Positions 55,316 through 64,000 of a DNA stretch of 64,000 nucleotides are shown here, in pieces (positions within the stretch are counted from its first letter, which is position 1; each line of letters begins with the position of its first letter). Source of the stretch: Dokdonella sp. (lineage in GTDB: Bacteria; Pseudomonadota; Gammaproteobacteria; Xanthomonadales; Rhodanobacteraceae); contig NZ_JAHCAQ010000006.1 of the NCBI RefSeq assembly GCF_019634845.1, positions 62,001 to 126,000 on the forward strand, read 5' to 3'. A model generated the notes under the pieces. That model ran no database searches and was not told where the DNA came from. It was given only the letters and a program-made list of their open reading frames with translations. Made by a program: the position numbers and the translations under genes.

Positions 55316-56755
55316 ATGTCCGACCTGATCCTCACCGCCGAACGCCAGTTGCTTGCTCCGGGCGGGCTTGCCAGCGCCGATCTGGAGCGCGTGTTCGCCC
55401 GCCTCATGGGGCCGGCGATCGATGCCGCCGATCTGTATTTCCAACACTCGCGCAGTGAGTCGTGGGTACTCGAGGACGGCATCGTCAAGGACGGCAGCCA
55501 CGCCATCGAGCAGGGCGTAGGCGTGCGCGCCCTGGCCGGCGAGAAGGCCGGTTTCGCCTATTCCGACGAGATTGTGCTGCCGGCCCTGCTGGAGGCGGCC
55601 GGTGCCGCGCGCGCGATCGCCCATGCCGGCGCCAGTGGCGTCGGCAGGCCGCTCGCGATCGCCAAGGCGCATGCGCTGTATCCGCCGATCGACCCGATCG
55701 ACACGCTCGGCAACGAGGCCAAACTGGCCGTGCTGCGCGAGGTCGATGCGTATTGCCGCGCCGCCGATCCGCGCGTGCGCCAGGTCATCGTCAGCCTCGC
55801 CGCGACGGTCGACACCGTGCTCATCGCCCACTCCGACGGCACGCTCGCCGCCGACGTGCGGCCGCTGGTGCGGCTCAACGTGCAGGTCATCGCCGAGGCC
55901 AACGGCCGTCGCGAGAGCGGCAGCGCCGGCGGCGGTGGTCGCTATGGATTCGACGAACTCCTCGCCGGCGGCCGCGCCCGTGCCTTCGCGCAGGAAGCCG
56001 TGCGCAGCGCGCTGGTCAACCTCGACGCGGTGCCCGCGCCGGCGGGCACGATGACCGTCGTGCTCGGCCCCGGCTGGCCCGGCGTGCTGCTGCACGAGGC
56101 GATCGGGCACGGTTTCGAGGGCGACTTTCACCGCAAGGGCACCTCGGCCTTCGCCGGCATGCTCGGCGAGAAGATCGCCGCCGATGGCGTCACCGTGGTC
56201 GACGATGGCGCCATGGCCGGGCGCCGCGGTTCGTTGTCGATCGACGATGAAGGCACGCCCACCCAGCGCACGGTACTGGTCGAGAACGGCGTCATGAAGG
56301 GCGTCATGCAGGACAAGCTCAATGCGCGCCTCATGGGCCAGCGCGCCACCGGCAATGGCCGCCGCGAATCGTTTGCGCACCTGCCGATGCCGCGCATGAC
56401 CAACACCTACATGCTGCCGGGCGCGCACGCGCCCGACGAAATCATCGCCTCGGTCGATAAGGGACTGTATGCGGTCAACTTCGGCGGCGGCCAGGTCGAC
56501 ATCACCAACGGCAAGTTCACGTTCTCGGCCAGCGAGGCCTACCTGATCGAGAACGGCCGCGTCACGCGGCCGGTCAAGGGCGCCACCCTGATCGGCTCGG
56601 GTGCCGAGGTGCTCAAGCGCGTGTCGATGATCGGCAACGATCTCAAACTCGACGAAGGCGTCGGCGTCTGCGGCAAGGATGGCCAGAGCGTGCCGGTCGG
56701 CGTCGGCCAGCCGACGCTGCGCATCGATGCGATGACGGTGGGCGGTACGGCGTGA
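55316..56755 (+). CDS. tldD: Metalloprotease TldD
   Basis: This 479-residue protein (481 in E. coli) forms a heterodimeric zinc protease with PmbA that degrades or matures unfolded peptides (microcins, CcdA). The metal motif is [11 protein letters not shown] (HExxxH), near residue 261. Further marks are [15 protein letters not shown] and the C-terminal [20 protein letters not shown]. Its partner PmbA is encoded 600 bases downstream, with a minus-strand gene between them. Confidence 0.97.
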   Translation: MSDLILTAERQLLAPGGLASADLERVFARLMGPAIDAADLYFQHSRSESWVLEDGIVKDGSHAIEQGVGVRALAGEKAGFAYSDEIVLPALLEAAGAARAIAHAGASGVGRPLAIAKAHALYPPIDPIDTLGNEAKLAVLREVDAYCRAADPRVRQVIVSLAATVDTVLIAHSDGTLAADVRPLVRLNVQVIAEANGRRESGSAGGGGRYGFDELLAGGRARAFAQEAVRSALVNLDAVPAPAGTMTVVLGPGWPGVLLHEAIGHGFEGDFHRKGTSAFAGMLGEKIAADGVTVVDDGAMAGRRGSLSIDDEGTPTQRTVLVENGVMKGVMQDKLNARLMGQRATGNGRRESFAHLPMPRMTNTYMLPGAHAPDEIIASVDKGLYAVNFGGGQVDITNGKFTFSASEAYLIENGRVTRPVKGATLIGSGAEVLKRVSMIGNDLKLDEGVGVCGKDGQSVPVGVGQPTLRIDAMTVGGTA

Positions 56756-56791
56756 CGGCGTTGGGCCGGGCCCGCGCCGCCGCCGGGCACG

Positions 56792-57337
56792 CTATTCGAT
56801 TTCGCTCGCTCCAGCCGTTGCCGTGGTGTCACGCACGAGGCGAAACAGCTCGCGCTGCGCATGCGGCGGCTTGCCGGCCTTGCGTTCGGCCAGCGCATTG
56901 CGCACGAGCTGGCGCAGTTGCTGGCGGTCGGCGGCCGGGTGCTCGGTGATGAACTCGGCCAATGCCGCGTCACCTTCGTCGAGCAGGCGCTGCCGCCAGC
57001 GCTCGCTGCGGTGCAGGGCGGCGGCCTCGCGCTGGGCACGGCCGCGGTCCTCGCCGAGCACGGCGCGGATCGCGGCCAGCGCTTCCTCGTCGAGGCCGCG
57101 CAGCTGCTTGGCCAGATACTGTTCCTGGCGCTTGCGCGCGATGTGCGAGGTGACCGCGCGCGTGCGCTGTACCTCATCGCGCAACGGATCGGTGAGCGGG
57201 ATTGGCGCCAGTTGCGCCGGACTCAGGCTGGCCAGTGCCTGCGCCAGTTGGAGCACGTCGAGCGCGTCGCGGCGGCGCTGGCTGCGGCTGGGTTCGGGGG
57301 TGGCGAGCGCATCGCCCGGGGTTTCGTTATCGTGCAT
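56792..57337 (-). CDS. yjgA: Ribosome-associated protein YjgA (DarP, DUF615)
   Basis: This 181-residue protein matches YjgA, which associates with late 50S ribosomal precursors. Visible signs are SRSQRRRDALDVLQLAQ at the N-terminus, LRDEVQRTRAVTSHIARKRQEQYLAKQLR in the first helical bundle, and EFITEHPAADRQQLRQLVRNALAERKAGKPPHAQRELFRLVRD. It is encoded on the opposite strand between tldD and pmbA, as in other Gammaproteobacteria. Its start codon is only 21 bases from that of pmbA. Confidence 0.95.
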   Translation of the reverse strand: MHDNETPGDALATPEPSRSQRRRDALDVLQLAQALASLSPAQLAPIPLTDPLRDEVQRTRAVTSHIARKRQEQYLAKQLRGLDEEALAAIRAVLGEDRGRAQREAAALHRSERWRQRLLDEGDAALAEFITEHPAADRQQLRQLVRNALAERKAGKPPHAQRELFRLVRDTTATAGASEIE

Positions 57338-57358
57338 CGGAATGGATGGGGCAGTGCA

Positions 57359-58714
57359 GTGAATTCGATCGTCGCAAACAAAGATACCAGCTTGGCCGAC
57401 CTCGACCGTCTGGCGCAGATCGCGCAGGACGTGGTGGCGCAGGCGCGGCGCCAGGGCGCCAGCGCGGCCGACGCGGCCGCCAGCATCGACCTGGGCCTGG
57501 CGGTCGGCGTGCGGCTGGGCGAGGTGGAGACGGTCGAACGCACGCGCGATCGCGCGGTGTCGGTCACGGTCTACTTTGGCCAGCGCAAGGGATCGGCGAC
57601 CACGGCCGACCTCGATCCGCGCTCGATCGCGCAGACCGTCGAACATGCCTGCGCGATCGCGCGTTACACCGAGCCCGATCCGGCCAGCGGCCTGGCCGAT
57701 CCGGCCTTGCTGGCAAAGACGTTTCCCGATCTCGACCTGTGGCATCCGTGGGACATCACGCCCGAGGAGGCGATCGCGCTCGGCGTGGAGATCGAGGCGG
57801 CCGGTCGCGCGGTGGACGCACGCATCGACAATTCCGACGGCGCCGCGGTGCAGGTTGGCGCCTCGCTCACGGCCTACGCCAATTCGGATGGTTTCGTCGG
57901 CACCGAGCGCGGCACGCACCATTCGCTGTCGGTGGCGCTGATCGCCGAGGACGACGCCGGCATGCAGCGCGACTACTGGTACGACAGCGTGCGCCGGCCC
58001 AGCGATTTCGCCAGTGCCGAATCGATCGGACGCAAGGCGGCGCAGCGCACGCTGGCGCGGCTCGGTGCGCGCCGGCTGTCGACGCGGCAGTGTCCGGTGC
58101 TGTTCGCGCCGGAGGTGGCGCGCAGCCTGATCGGGCATTTCCTGTCGGCGGTCAGCGGCGGCGCGCTGTATCGGCGCGCGAGCTTCCTCGTCGACCACGT
58201 CGGCCAGCGCGTGTTTCCGTCGTGGCTGCAGATCGTCGAGCGGCCACACATCCCGCGCGGGCACGGCTCGACCGCGTTCGACAACGATGGCGTCGCCACG
58301 CGCGATTCGGACCTGGTCAGGGACGGCGTGCTGGCGCGCTACATCCTCGGCAGCTATTCGGCGCGCAAGCTCGGCCTGCAGTCGACCGGCAATGCCGGCG
58401 GCGTGCAGAACATCCTCGTCGAACCCGGCGCCGATGACTTCGCCGCGCTGCTGCGGCGCATGGGCAGCGGGCTGCTCGTGACCGAATTGATGGGGCAGGG
58501 CGTGTCGCTGATCACGGGCGATTACTCGCGCGGCGCCAGCGGCTTCTGGGTCGAGCATGGCGAGATCGTGCATCCGGTCGAGGAAATCACCATCGCCGGC
58601 AACCTGCGCGACATGTACGCCAACCTCGTCGCTGTCGGCAGCGACGTCGATCCACGGTCGCACATCCTCACCGGCTCGCTGCTGCTCGAGCGCATGACGA
58701 TCGCCGGCGAGTGA
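57359..58714 (+). CDS. pmbA: Metalloprotease PmbA (TldE)
   Basis: This 451-residue protein (450 in E. coli) is the non-zinc partner of TldD. Typical segments are ASAADAAASIDLGLAVGVRLGEVETVE, LDLWHPWDI, SDGFVGTERGTHHSLSVALI, and the C-terminal GASGFWVEHGEIVHPVEEITIAGNL and MYANLVAVGSDVD. The HExxxH motif is absent, as expected. I chose GTG 57359; an earlier in-frame GTG overlaps the yjgA start on the other strand. The two divergent genes have almost no space for separate promoters. Confidence 0.95.
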   Translation: MNSIVANKDTSLADLDRLAQIAQDVVAQARRQGASAADAAASIDLGLAVGVRLGEVETVERTRDRAVSVTVYFGQRKGSATTADLDPRSIAQTVEHACAIARYTEPDPASGLADPALLAKTFPDLDLWHPWDITPEEAIALGVEIEAAGRAVDARIDNSDGAAVQVGASLTAYANSDGFVGTERGTHHSLSVALIAEDDAGMQRDYWYDSVRRPSDFASAESIGRKAAQRTLARLGARRLSTRQCPVLFAPEVARSLIGHFLSAVSGGALYRRASFLVDHVGQRVFPSWLQIVERPHIPRGHGSTAFDNDGVATRDSDLVRDGVLARYILGSYSARKLGLQSTGNAGGVQNILVEPGADDFAALLRRMGSGLLVTELMGQGVSLITGDYSRGASGFWVEHGEIVHPVEEITIAGNLRDMYANLVAVGSDVDPRSHILTGSLLLERMTIAGE

Positions 58715-58741
58715 GGCCATGACCTCAGGCCATTGACGCCA

Positions 58742-58779
58742 CGCGTGGATGCGGCACCATGCAGGGCGACATCCACGCG
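58742..58779. repeat. Inverted repeat next to the ribosome site of the DUF4870 gene
   Basis: CGCGTGGAT (58742-58750) and ATCCACGCG (58771-58779) are perfect inverted copies separated by 20 bases. The second copy touches the GGGAG ribosome site, so the mRNA hairpin or an operator could limit translation or transcription of the next gene. Confidence 0.45.
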
Positions 58780-58790
58780 GGAGTTGATCC

Positions 58791-59207
58791 ATGAGCGAGC
58801 TCGACAACCTGACTGCGCCACCACCGCCGCCCGAGTCGGCGACACCGCCATCGAGCGAGGAGCGCACCTGGGCCCTGTTCGGCCACCTGTCGTCATTCAC
58901 CGCTTTCGTCACCGGCGGCCTCGGCGGCATGCTCGGACCGCTCGTGGTGTGGCTCATCAAGCGCGACACGATGCCGTTCGCGGGCGATCAAGCCAAGGAA
59001 GCGCTCAATTTCAACATCACGGTGTTCATCATCGGCTGCGTGCTCGTGCTGTTCTCGATCGTCACCTTCGGCATCGGCCTGCTGCTGGCCTGGCCGCTCG
59101 GCATCGCGCTGTTCGTCGGTTGGGTGGTGCTGACGATCATCGCCGCGATCAAGGCCAACGAGGGCACGGCCTATCGCTATCCGTGGACGCTGCGCCTGGT
59201 GAAGTGA
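58791..59207 (+). CDS. DUF4870 membrane protein
   Basis: This 138-residue protein has a Pro-rich N-terminus (TAPPPPPESATPPSSEE), then the DUF4870 pattern: RTWALFGHLSSFTAF, LGPLVVWLIKRDTMPF, DQAKEALNFNITVFI, and two further membrane helices. It has three or four helices in the inner membrane. Its function is unknown (the family is widespread and related to Tic20). GGGAG is at good distance from ATG 58791. Confidence 0.9.
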   Translation: MSELDNLTAPPPPPESATPPSSEERTWALFGHLSSFTAFVTGGLGGMLGPLVVWLIKRDTMPFAGDQAKEALNFNITVFIIGCVLVLFSIVTFGIGLLLAWPLGIALFVGWVVLTIIAAIKANEGTAYRYPWTLRLVK

Positions 59208-59214
59208 GCGCGGC

Positions 59215-60108
59215 TCAGCTCGCGCGCTGCGCCACGAAGCGGGCGAGATCGGCCAGGTGGCCGGCGCGCGCAGCGAGCGGTGCGATCGCGCCGAGCGCGC
59301 TGGCGGTCAGCGCGGCCAGTTCGCGACGCGAGGCCTCGACGCCGAGAATGGCCGGGTAGGTCGGTTTGTTGGCCGCCACGTCCTTGCCGGCGGTCTTGCC
59401 GAGCTCGGCGGTGGCGCCTTCGATGTCGAGCAGGTCGTCGCGGATCTGGAACGCCAAGCCGATGGCGTGGCCGTAGCGGTCGAGCGCGGCGAGCGTGTCG
59501 GCGTCGTGGCGGCCGGCGGCGATCGCGCCCAGGCGCACGCTGGCGCGGATCAGCGCGCCGGTCTTGTATGCATGCATGCGCTCGAGCTCGACCGCGTCGA
59601 GGCGTTGGCCGACCGCGGCAAGATCGAGCGCCTGACCGCCGGCCATGCCGTGCGAGCCGCAGGCCGCCGCCAAGGTGCGCAGCATGTCGAGGTGGGCGGG
59701 CGCGTCGGCGGCGAGCGCCGTGTCGGCCGCGAGCACCTCGAACGCGAGCGCCTGCAGCGCATCGCCGGCGAGGATCGCCATCGCCTCGCCGAACGCGACG
59801 TGGCAGGTGGGTCGGCCGCGCCGCAGTTCGTCATCGTCCATCGCCGGCAGGTCGTCGTGCACCAGCGAGTAGGCGTGGATCACCTCGACCGCGACCGCGC
59901 TGGAATCGAGCCGGTCGAGGCTGGCGCCGAAGGCGAGTCCGGTGGCATAGACCAGCAGCGGCCGCAGCCGCTTGCCGCCGCCGAGCACGGCGTAGCGCAT
60001 CGCGCGATGCAGCGCGTGCGGAGGCTGCGTTTCGGCCGGCAAGGCGCGCGCGAGCGCGGCGTCGGCGCGTGCCGACAGCGCGAGCAGCTCGGGTGTCAGT
60101 TCGTTCAA
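59215..60108 (-). CDS. ispA: Farnesyl diphosphate synthase (geranyltranstransferase)
   Basis: This 297-residue prenyl synthase (299 in E. coli) carries the first Asp-rich motif DDLPAMDDDELRRG near residue 85 and the second, FQIRDDLLDIEG, near 225, plus GGGKRLRP. It condenses IPP with DMAPP and GPP to farnesyl diphosphate for quinone, undecaprenol and other isoprenoids. The start has to be TTG 60108, because no ATG or GTG gives the conserved N-terminus. It follows xseB on the same strand, with a 180-base gap in between. Confidence 0.95.
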   Translation of the reverse strand: MNELTPELLALSARADAALARALPAETQPPHALHRAMRYAVLGGGKRLRPLLVYATGLAFGASLDRLDSSAVAVEVIHAYSLVHDDLPAMDDDELRRGRPTCHVAFGEAMAILAGDALQALAFEVLAADTALAADAPAHLDMLRTLAAACGSHGMAGGQALDLAAVGQRLDAVELERMHAYKTGALIRASVRLGAIAAGRHDADTLAALDRYGHAIGLAFQIRDDLLDIEGATAELGKTAGKDVAANKPTYPAILGVEASRRELAALTASALGAIAPLAARAGHLADLARFVAQRAS

Positions 60109-60288
60109 GACCCAAGACCTGTGTTGGGCGCGGCGGCGCTGGCGGTTGCCGGCGGCAGCGCGTGGCTTGCGCAGGACGGGCGGCGCCGCAGCCGGGGTGG
60201 ACGGGCGACGGAGGTGTCGCAAGCCGAGCGGCCGCCGGCGCCAAGGGCGCCGGCGCGGCACCTGCCGCGCGCAACCGTCAAGGCAGCC

Positions 60289-60549
60289 TCATGGCGGATC
60301 GCGCAGGTCCTCGTCGAACGGCTGCGCCGATCCGGGAGCGTCGGGGTCGAGAAGCTGGCTGACGCGCAGCTTGGCGCGGTCGAGCGCGCCCTGGCAGTCG
60401 CGATAGAGCGCGATGCCGCGCTCGAAGGACTGCAGCGAATCATCGAGGCTGAGTTCCCCCTGTTCCATCCGCACGACCAGTTGTTCCAGTTCGTCGAGCG
60501 ATTGTTCGAACGAGGCGGCGGGCGGCGGCGTGGCGGGCTGCTTTGGCAT
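60289..60549 (-). CDS. xseB: Exodeoxyribonuclease VII small subunit
   Basis: This 86-residue protein matches XseB: SFEQSLDELEQLVVRMEQGE, LSLDDSLQSFERGIALYRDC and the C-terminal coiled part ALDRAKLRVSQLL. It binds the large subunit XseA to make the single-strand-specific exonuclease VII; xseA is not in the window. xseB and ispA are commonly adjacent in Gammaproteobacteria. Confidence 0.95.
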   Translation of the reverse strand: MPKQPATPPPAASFEQSLDELEQLVVRMEQGELSLDDSLQSFERGIALYRDCQGALDRAKLRVSQLLDPDAPGSAQPFDEDLRDPP

Positions 60550-60582
60550 GGGCGCGAACGCTAACGCAGCGGCGCGGCAAGA

Positions 60583-61932
60583 TCAATTCGCGCGCGGTCG
60601 GCGCAGCATCGTCGGCGCATCGCCGGTGTCCCACTCGATGCCCGCGGTCAGCGGCGGCAGCAGGGCCGTCGCGGTGTCGCTGAGGTAGATGTCGGCGACC
60701 GCGAGCAGGCGGTCGTCGGCGTCGAACAGCAGCGGCAGGCGCGCACGCTGCCATGGCGGCACGCCGGCTTCCTGCAGCAGGTCGCGCAGCTCGCGGCTGG
60801 GGCCACTGCCGTGCAGGCGCAGGCTCTCGCCGCCGCGGCGGAAGCGCACCTGCAGCGGCGCGGCCAGGCGCGCCTGCGCGCTGGCGCCGCGCAGACGCAG
60901 CACGCCGAGGTCGAGCGGCAGCGCCAGTTCGCCGCCGTCGAAGCGGCCCTGCCACTCGGGCGGCGGCAACTGCAGCGGGCGCATCGCGTACAGCAGGTCG
61001 CGGTAGCGGCGCACCTCGACGCCGGGCCAGCGGACGCAGGGCTGGCGATCCTCGCCGGCCTCGCTGACCTGCCGCAGCAGTTCGCTGGCCTGGTAGTGGG
61101 TCGGCTCCGGCAGGTCGAGACCACGCAGCCACAGCCGCAGCACCGGGTCGCGCAGCGCCTCGGGCAGGTCGAGCCAGCCGCGAAAGCGCAGCGTGGCGGG
61201 GTCGGGGCCCTGCAGCAGCTCGAGCATGCGCCGCGCGTGGTCGTCGACGAACTGCGCCGCACTGCGCGCCCAGGCGGCGCTCTGCGCAATGCTGGCGCCG
61301 GCCTCGGGCCAGCGCGCGAGGATGCGCGGCAGCACCTGCAGGCGCAGGTAGTTGCGGTCGATGTTGCGGTCGTCGTTGCTCGGGTCGGCCAGCCAGTCGA
61401 GGCGATGCACGATCGCGTACTGCTGCAGCGCCGCGCGCGGCAGTGCCAGCAGCGGCCGCCAGGCGTAGCCGCGTCCGAGTGGGCGCAGTGGACGCATCGC
61501 GCCCAGACCTTCCGGACCGGCGCCGCGCAGCAGCTTGAGCAGCACGGTTTCGGTCTGGTCGTCGCGGTGGTGGGCCAGCGCGACGAATTCGCCCGGCCGC
61601 AGCAGGGCCTCGATCTCACCGTAGCGCGCCTGCCGCGCACTGGCCTCGAGGCCGAGCTCGGGCAGGCGTGTCACAGTGACCCGGCGCACGCTGAGTTCGA
61701 CTTTGAGCGAACCGGCGAAGGCCTCGCAGTGGCGGGCCCACTGGCCGCTGTCCTCGTGGATGCCATGGTCGATGTGCACGGCGCGCAGGCCGCGCGCACG
61801 AGCGGCGTCGCTGCAGGCCAGCGCGTGCAGCAGCGTGGTCGAATCGAGTCCGCCGCTGCAGGCGACGAGGATCGGTCCCGGCGCCAGTGCCTGCAGGGCT
61901 GCGTCGACGACTTCGCGCAGGCGCAGGGTCAC
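60583..61932 (-). CDS. tilS: tRNA(Ile)-lysidine synthase
   Basis: This 449-residue enzyme converts C34 of the minor tRNA-Ile (CAU anticodon) to lysidine. The ATP PP-loop is ILVACSGGLDSTTLLHAL at the N-terminus. Other marks are HIDHGIHEDSGQWARHCEAF, ARQARYGEIEALL, LAHHRDDQTETVLLKLLRG and DPSNDDRNIDRNYLR; the C-terminal TilS domain includes FRRGGESLRLHGSGPSRELRDLLQEAGVPPWQR. GTG 61932 is used as the start. It is essential in almost all bacteria. Confidence 0.96.
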   Translation of the reverse strand: MTLRLREVVDAALQALAPGPILVACSGGLDSTTLLHALACSDAARARGLRAVHIDHGIHEDSGQWARHCEAFAGSLKVELSVRRVTVTRLPELGLEASARQARYGEIEALLRPGEFVALAHHRDDQTETVLLKLLRGAGPEGLGAMRPLRPLGRGYAWRPLLALPRAALQQYAIVHRLDWLADPSNDDRNIDRNYLRLQVLPRILARWPEAGASIAQSAAWARSAAQFVDDHARRMLELLQGPDPATLRFRGWLDLPEALRDPVLRLWLRGLDLPEPTHYQASELLRQVSEAGEDRQPCVRWPGVEVRRYRDLLYAMRPLQLPPPEWQGRFDGGELALPLDLGVLRLRGASAQARLAAPLQVRFRRGGESLRLHGSGPSRELRDLLQEAGVPPWQRARLPLLFDADDRLLAVADIYLSDTATALLPPLTAGIEWDTGDAPTMLRRPRAN

Positions 61933-61975
61933 GCGCCCGGATCCGCAGGCAGCCGCCGATGCTGGCCGCGCGCGG

Positions 61976-63010
61976 TCAATTCCACGAGCACACGACCTTG
62001 CCGCAGTTGCCTGCATCCATGAGGTCGAAGCCCTTCTGGAAATCGTCGATGTGGATCTGGTGGGTGAGCACCTTCTGCAGCGGAAACCCGGTCAGCACCA
62101 TCTGCGTCATCTTGTACCAGGTCTCGTACATGCGCCGACCGTAGATGCCGTGCAGCGTGAGGCCCTTGAAGATCACCTTGTCCCAGTCGATGCCGGCACC
62201 GTTGGGCAGGATGCCGAGCAATGCGACCTTGCCACCGTGGTACATCACGTCGAGCATGTCGGCGAACGCGCGCGGGTTGCCGCTCATTTCCAGCGCGACG
62301 TCGAAGCCCTCCATGTGGAGGTCCCTGACCACGTCCTTGAGCGACTGCTGCGACACGTTGACCACGCGGGTGGCGCCCATGTCGGCGGCGAGCTTGAGCC
62401 GGTAGTCGTTGACATCGGTCACGACCACGTTGCGCGCACCGACATGCTTGCAGATGCCGGCGGCGATGATGCCGATCGGGCCGGCGCCGGTGATGAGCAC
62501 GTCCTCGCCGATCACGTCGAATTCGAGCGCGCAGTGCGCGGCGTTGCCGTATGGATCGAAGAACGCGGCCAGTTCGCTCGGAATCTGGTCGGGGATAGGC
62601 CACAGGTTGGAGGCCGGCATCGCGATGTATTCGGCGAAGGCGCCATTGCGGTTGACGCCGATGCCGATCGTGTGGGGGCACAGATGCTGCTTGCCGGCGC
62701 GGCAGTTGCGGCAAACGCCGCAAACGAGATGTCCCTCGGCCGACACACGCTGGCCCAGCTCGTAGCCGCGCACGCCGGCGCCGATGTCGACGATGCGGCC
62801 GACGAATTCGTGGCCGATCACGAGGCCGGGCTTGATCACGCGCTGCGACCATTCGTCCCACTTGTAGATATGCAGGTCGGTGCCGCAGATCGCGGTCTTC
62901 TCGAGCTTGACCAGCACGTCATTGGGGCCGATCGTCGGCACCGGCACCTGTTCCATCCAGATCCCGCGCGCGGCTTCGCGCTTGACCAGGGCTTTCATCA
63001 TCTGCGGCAT
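61976..63010 (-). CDS. tdh: L-threonine 3-dehydrogenase
   Basis: This 344-residue zinc alcohol dehydrogenase-type enzyme (341 in E. coli) oxidises threonine to 2-amino-3-ketobutyrate. Catalytic zinc site: [15 protein letters not shown] with VIGHEFVG. Structural zinc: [18 protein letters not shown] fold: [14 protein letters not shown]. The end [20 protein letters not shown] fits as well. I use ATG 63010, though the start could equally be 63001 or 62998. The usual partner kbl is not adjacent. Confidence 0.96.
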   Translation of the reverse strand: MPQMMKALVKREAARGIWMEQVPVPTIGPNDVLVKLEKTAICGTDLHIYKWDEWSQRVIKPGLVIGHEFVGRIVDIGAGVRGYELGQRVSAEGHLVCGVCRNCRAGKQHLCPHTIGIGVNRNGAFAEYIAMPASNLWPIPDQIPSELAAFFDPYGNAAHCALEFDVIGEDVLITGAGPIGIIAAGICKHVGARNVVVTDVNDYRLKLAADMGATRVVNVSQQSLKDVVRDLHMEGFDVALEMSGNPRAFADMLDVMYHGGKVALLGILPNGAGIDWDKVIFKGLTLHGIYGRRMYETWYKMTQMVLTGFPLQKVLTHQIHIDDFQKGFDLMDAGNCGKVVCSWN

Positions 63011-63038
63011 GGCGGGCTTCGGTCCGGGTGGGGGCGCA

Positions 63039-63044
63039 AGTATA
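63039..63044 (-). promoter_or_regulatory. Possible -10 element of tdh
   Basis: The minus strand reads TATACT (five of six bases match TATAAT) 28 bases before ATG 63010. No clear -35 hexamer is seen. Confidence 0.35.
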
Positions 63045-63175
63045 CGTCGCAGGCCCGCCGCTGGCCGCGTCGGCCCGCCCGCGGTGCGCCCAATCGCGTG
63101 CCGGCGCTTGTATGTGGTCCGGTCACGCGGGACACTAGCGGGCGCCGGCGAGGGGCACGGCAGGGGAGTAGCTGG

Positions 63176-63685
63176 ATGTTCGGGTTCCTGAAGCGATTGT
63201 TTGCGGGCAAGTCGGCGGCCAGCTTCGACGGTGCGCGTCGCCAGCACCAGCGCGTGAACGCACGCAGCGGCATGCGCGTGCTCGTGGTCGACGATTCGAC
63301 CACGATCGTCGCCACGCTGCGGCGCATGCTCGAACAGAACGGCTACGAGGTGGTCGAGGCGCTCAATGGCGAAAAGGGCGTCGAAGTGGCGACTGCCGAC
63401 CCGCCCGATCTCATCTTCCTCGACATCATCCTGCCCGGCATCAATGGTTTCGCGGCGCTGCGCCAGTTGCGCCGCAATGCCGCCACGCGCGACGTGCCGG
63501 TCATCATGATGAGCGGCAACGAGCAGGCCACCGAGCAGTTCTATGCGCAGCGCATCGGTGCCGACGACTTCATGAAGAAGCCGTTTTCGCGTGCCGAGGT
63601 GTTCTCGCGCATCGAGAAGCTGCTCGACATCTCGCTGATGCCGCGCCGCCGCCAGCATGCGGCCGACGCGCGCTCGACCGCCTGA
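63176..63685 (+). CDS. CheY/PilH-like single-domain response regulator with N-terminal extension
   Basis: This 169-residue protein has a full receiver domain (about 33-155) and no output domain. Phosphorylation-site residues: D39 and D40 in LVVDDSTT, D83 in [13 protein letters not shown]113 in MMSGNE, and K135 before P136. It is closest in style to PilG/PilH of twitching-motility chemosensory systems. Unusually, about 32 residues precede the domain ([20 protein letters not shown]), starting with a short amphipathic basic helix that might bind membrane or a partner. GGGGAG precedes ATG 63176. No kinase gene is in view. Confidence 0.88.
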   Translation: MFGFLKRLFAGKSAASFDGARRQHQRVNARSGMRVLVVDDSTTIVATLRRMLEQNGYEVVEALNGEKGVEVATADPPDLIFLDIILPGINGFAALRQLRRNAATRDVPVIMMSGNEQATEQFYAQRIGADDFMKKPFSRAEVFSRIEKLLDISLMPRRRQHAADARSTA

Positions 63686-63726
63686 GCGGGCTTGACCGCG
63701 CCGCCGGGCGCAGTTGCAATGCCGCG

Positions 63727-64000
63727 ATGCGCGGCAGCGATCGACGGCCACCGGCGATATTCCTGATGGGGCCGACCGCGAGCGGCAAGACGGCCCTCGC
63801 CTGCGAGTTGGCCACGCATCTTGCGCTCGACCTGGTCAGTGTCGATTCGGCGCTCGTGTACCGCGGCCTCGACATCGGCGCGGCCAAGCCCGACGCGGCG
63901 ACGTTGGCGCGCCACCCGCATCGCCTCATCGACATCCGCGAGCCGACCCAGGCGTACTCGGCAGCCGATTTTCGCGGCGACGCGCTGGCCGCCATGCGCG
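63727..64000 (+). CDS. miaA: tRNA dimethylallyltransferase, N-terminal part
   Basis: The first 91 codons of MiaA are present; the gene runs off the right edge. P-loop [15 protein letters not shown] is at residues 15-29. The DMAPP/tRNA-binding segment [19 protein letters not shown] and [20 protein letters not shown] follow in the standard order. MiaA adds the isopentenyl group to A37 of tRNAs reading UNN codons. ATG 63727 is used. In many Gammaproteobacteria miaA precedes hfq, outside this window. Confidence 0.95.
   Translation, partial: MRGSDRRPPAIFLMGPTASGKTALACELATHLALDLVSVDSALVYRGLDIGAAKPDAATLARHPHRLIDIREPTQAYSAADFRGDALAAMR

Overview
The window is GC-rich (roughly two-thirds or more G+C by eye), densely packed chromosomal DNA. 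It looks like a gammaproteobacterium of the Lysobacterales/Xanthomonadales type, perhaps Rhodanobacteraceae or Dokdonella-like. That placement is an inference from the recC-recB-recD order, the yhdP-tldD-yjgA-pmbA block, the CysN-CysC fusion and the style of the secreted proteins. I see no rRNA or tRNA genes, no CRISPR array and no prophage.

Layout. 0-3 kb: the N-terminal part of a Cys/Met-metabolism PLP enzyme with a divergent Lrp-type regulator, then a tryptophanase. 3-9 kb: an orphan GspE/PilB-type ATPase, a secreted beta-helix protein, a two-gene (split) lipoate ligase, and an iron-uptake operon (c-type cytochrome, cupredoxin, FTR1 permease) behind a Fur-box-like site. 9-16 kb: deoB-deoD nucleoside salvage; a hexameric tyrosine-coordinated heme protein beside a DUF2249/FmdE-like pair; a PlsC-type acyltransferase; and a metallophosphoesterase coupled to a Ser/Thr kinase-UspA fusion. 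16-20 kb: two exported proteins, one with an S74 auto-chaperone domain, divergent from an M9 collagenase that ends in a strong terminator. 20-30 kb: recCBD with 4-nt overlaps. 30-32.5 kb: an S9 peptidase.

32.9-36.6 kb is a lower-GC accessory island bounded by two transposase remnants. It holds an acidic unknown protein, a small kinase-fold protein, an HhH-GPD (MutY/OGG-like) glycosylase-fold protein and a convergent unknown. This is the best candidate for an undescribed system in the window.

36.6-47.6 kb: cysDNC sulfate activation, an LprI-like protein, an outer-membrane barrel, and then a group that may act together: an ACP with a dedicated ketosynthase, two small EamA/SMR-type transporters, a DegT aminotransferase, an arginase-fold enzyme, a GNAT/FemAB-like acyltransferase and a carboxylesterase. 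I infer a specialised lipid or envelope-conjugate pathway, but the product is unknown.

47.8-64 kb is conserved housekeeping: a 53-residue small protein, maf, a DUF1684 lipoprotein, rng, yhdP, tldD, yjgA, pmbA, a DUF4870 protein, ispA, xseB, tilS, tdh, a PilH-like response regulator and the start of miaA.

A recurring short motif, roughly IF-x-(D/N)-(G/S)-F-(E/D/N), occurs in three exported proteins of the window.
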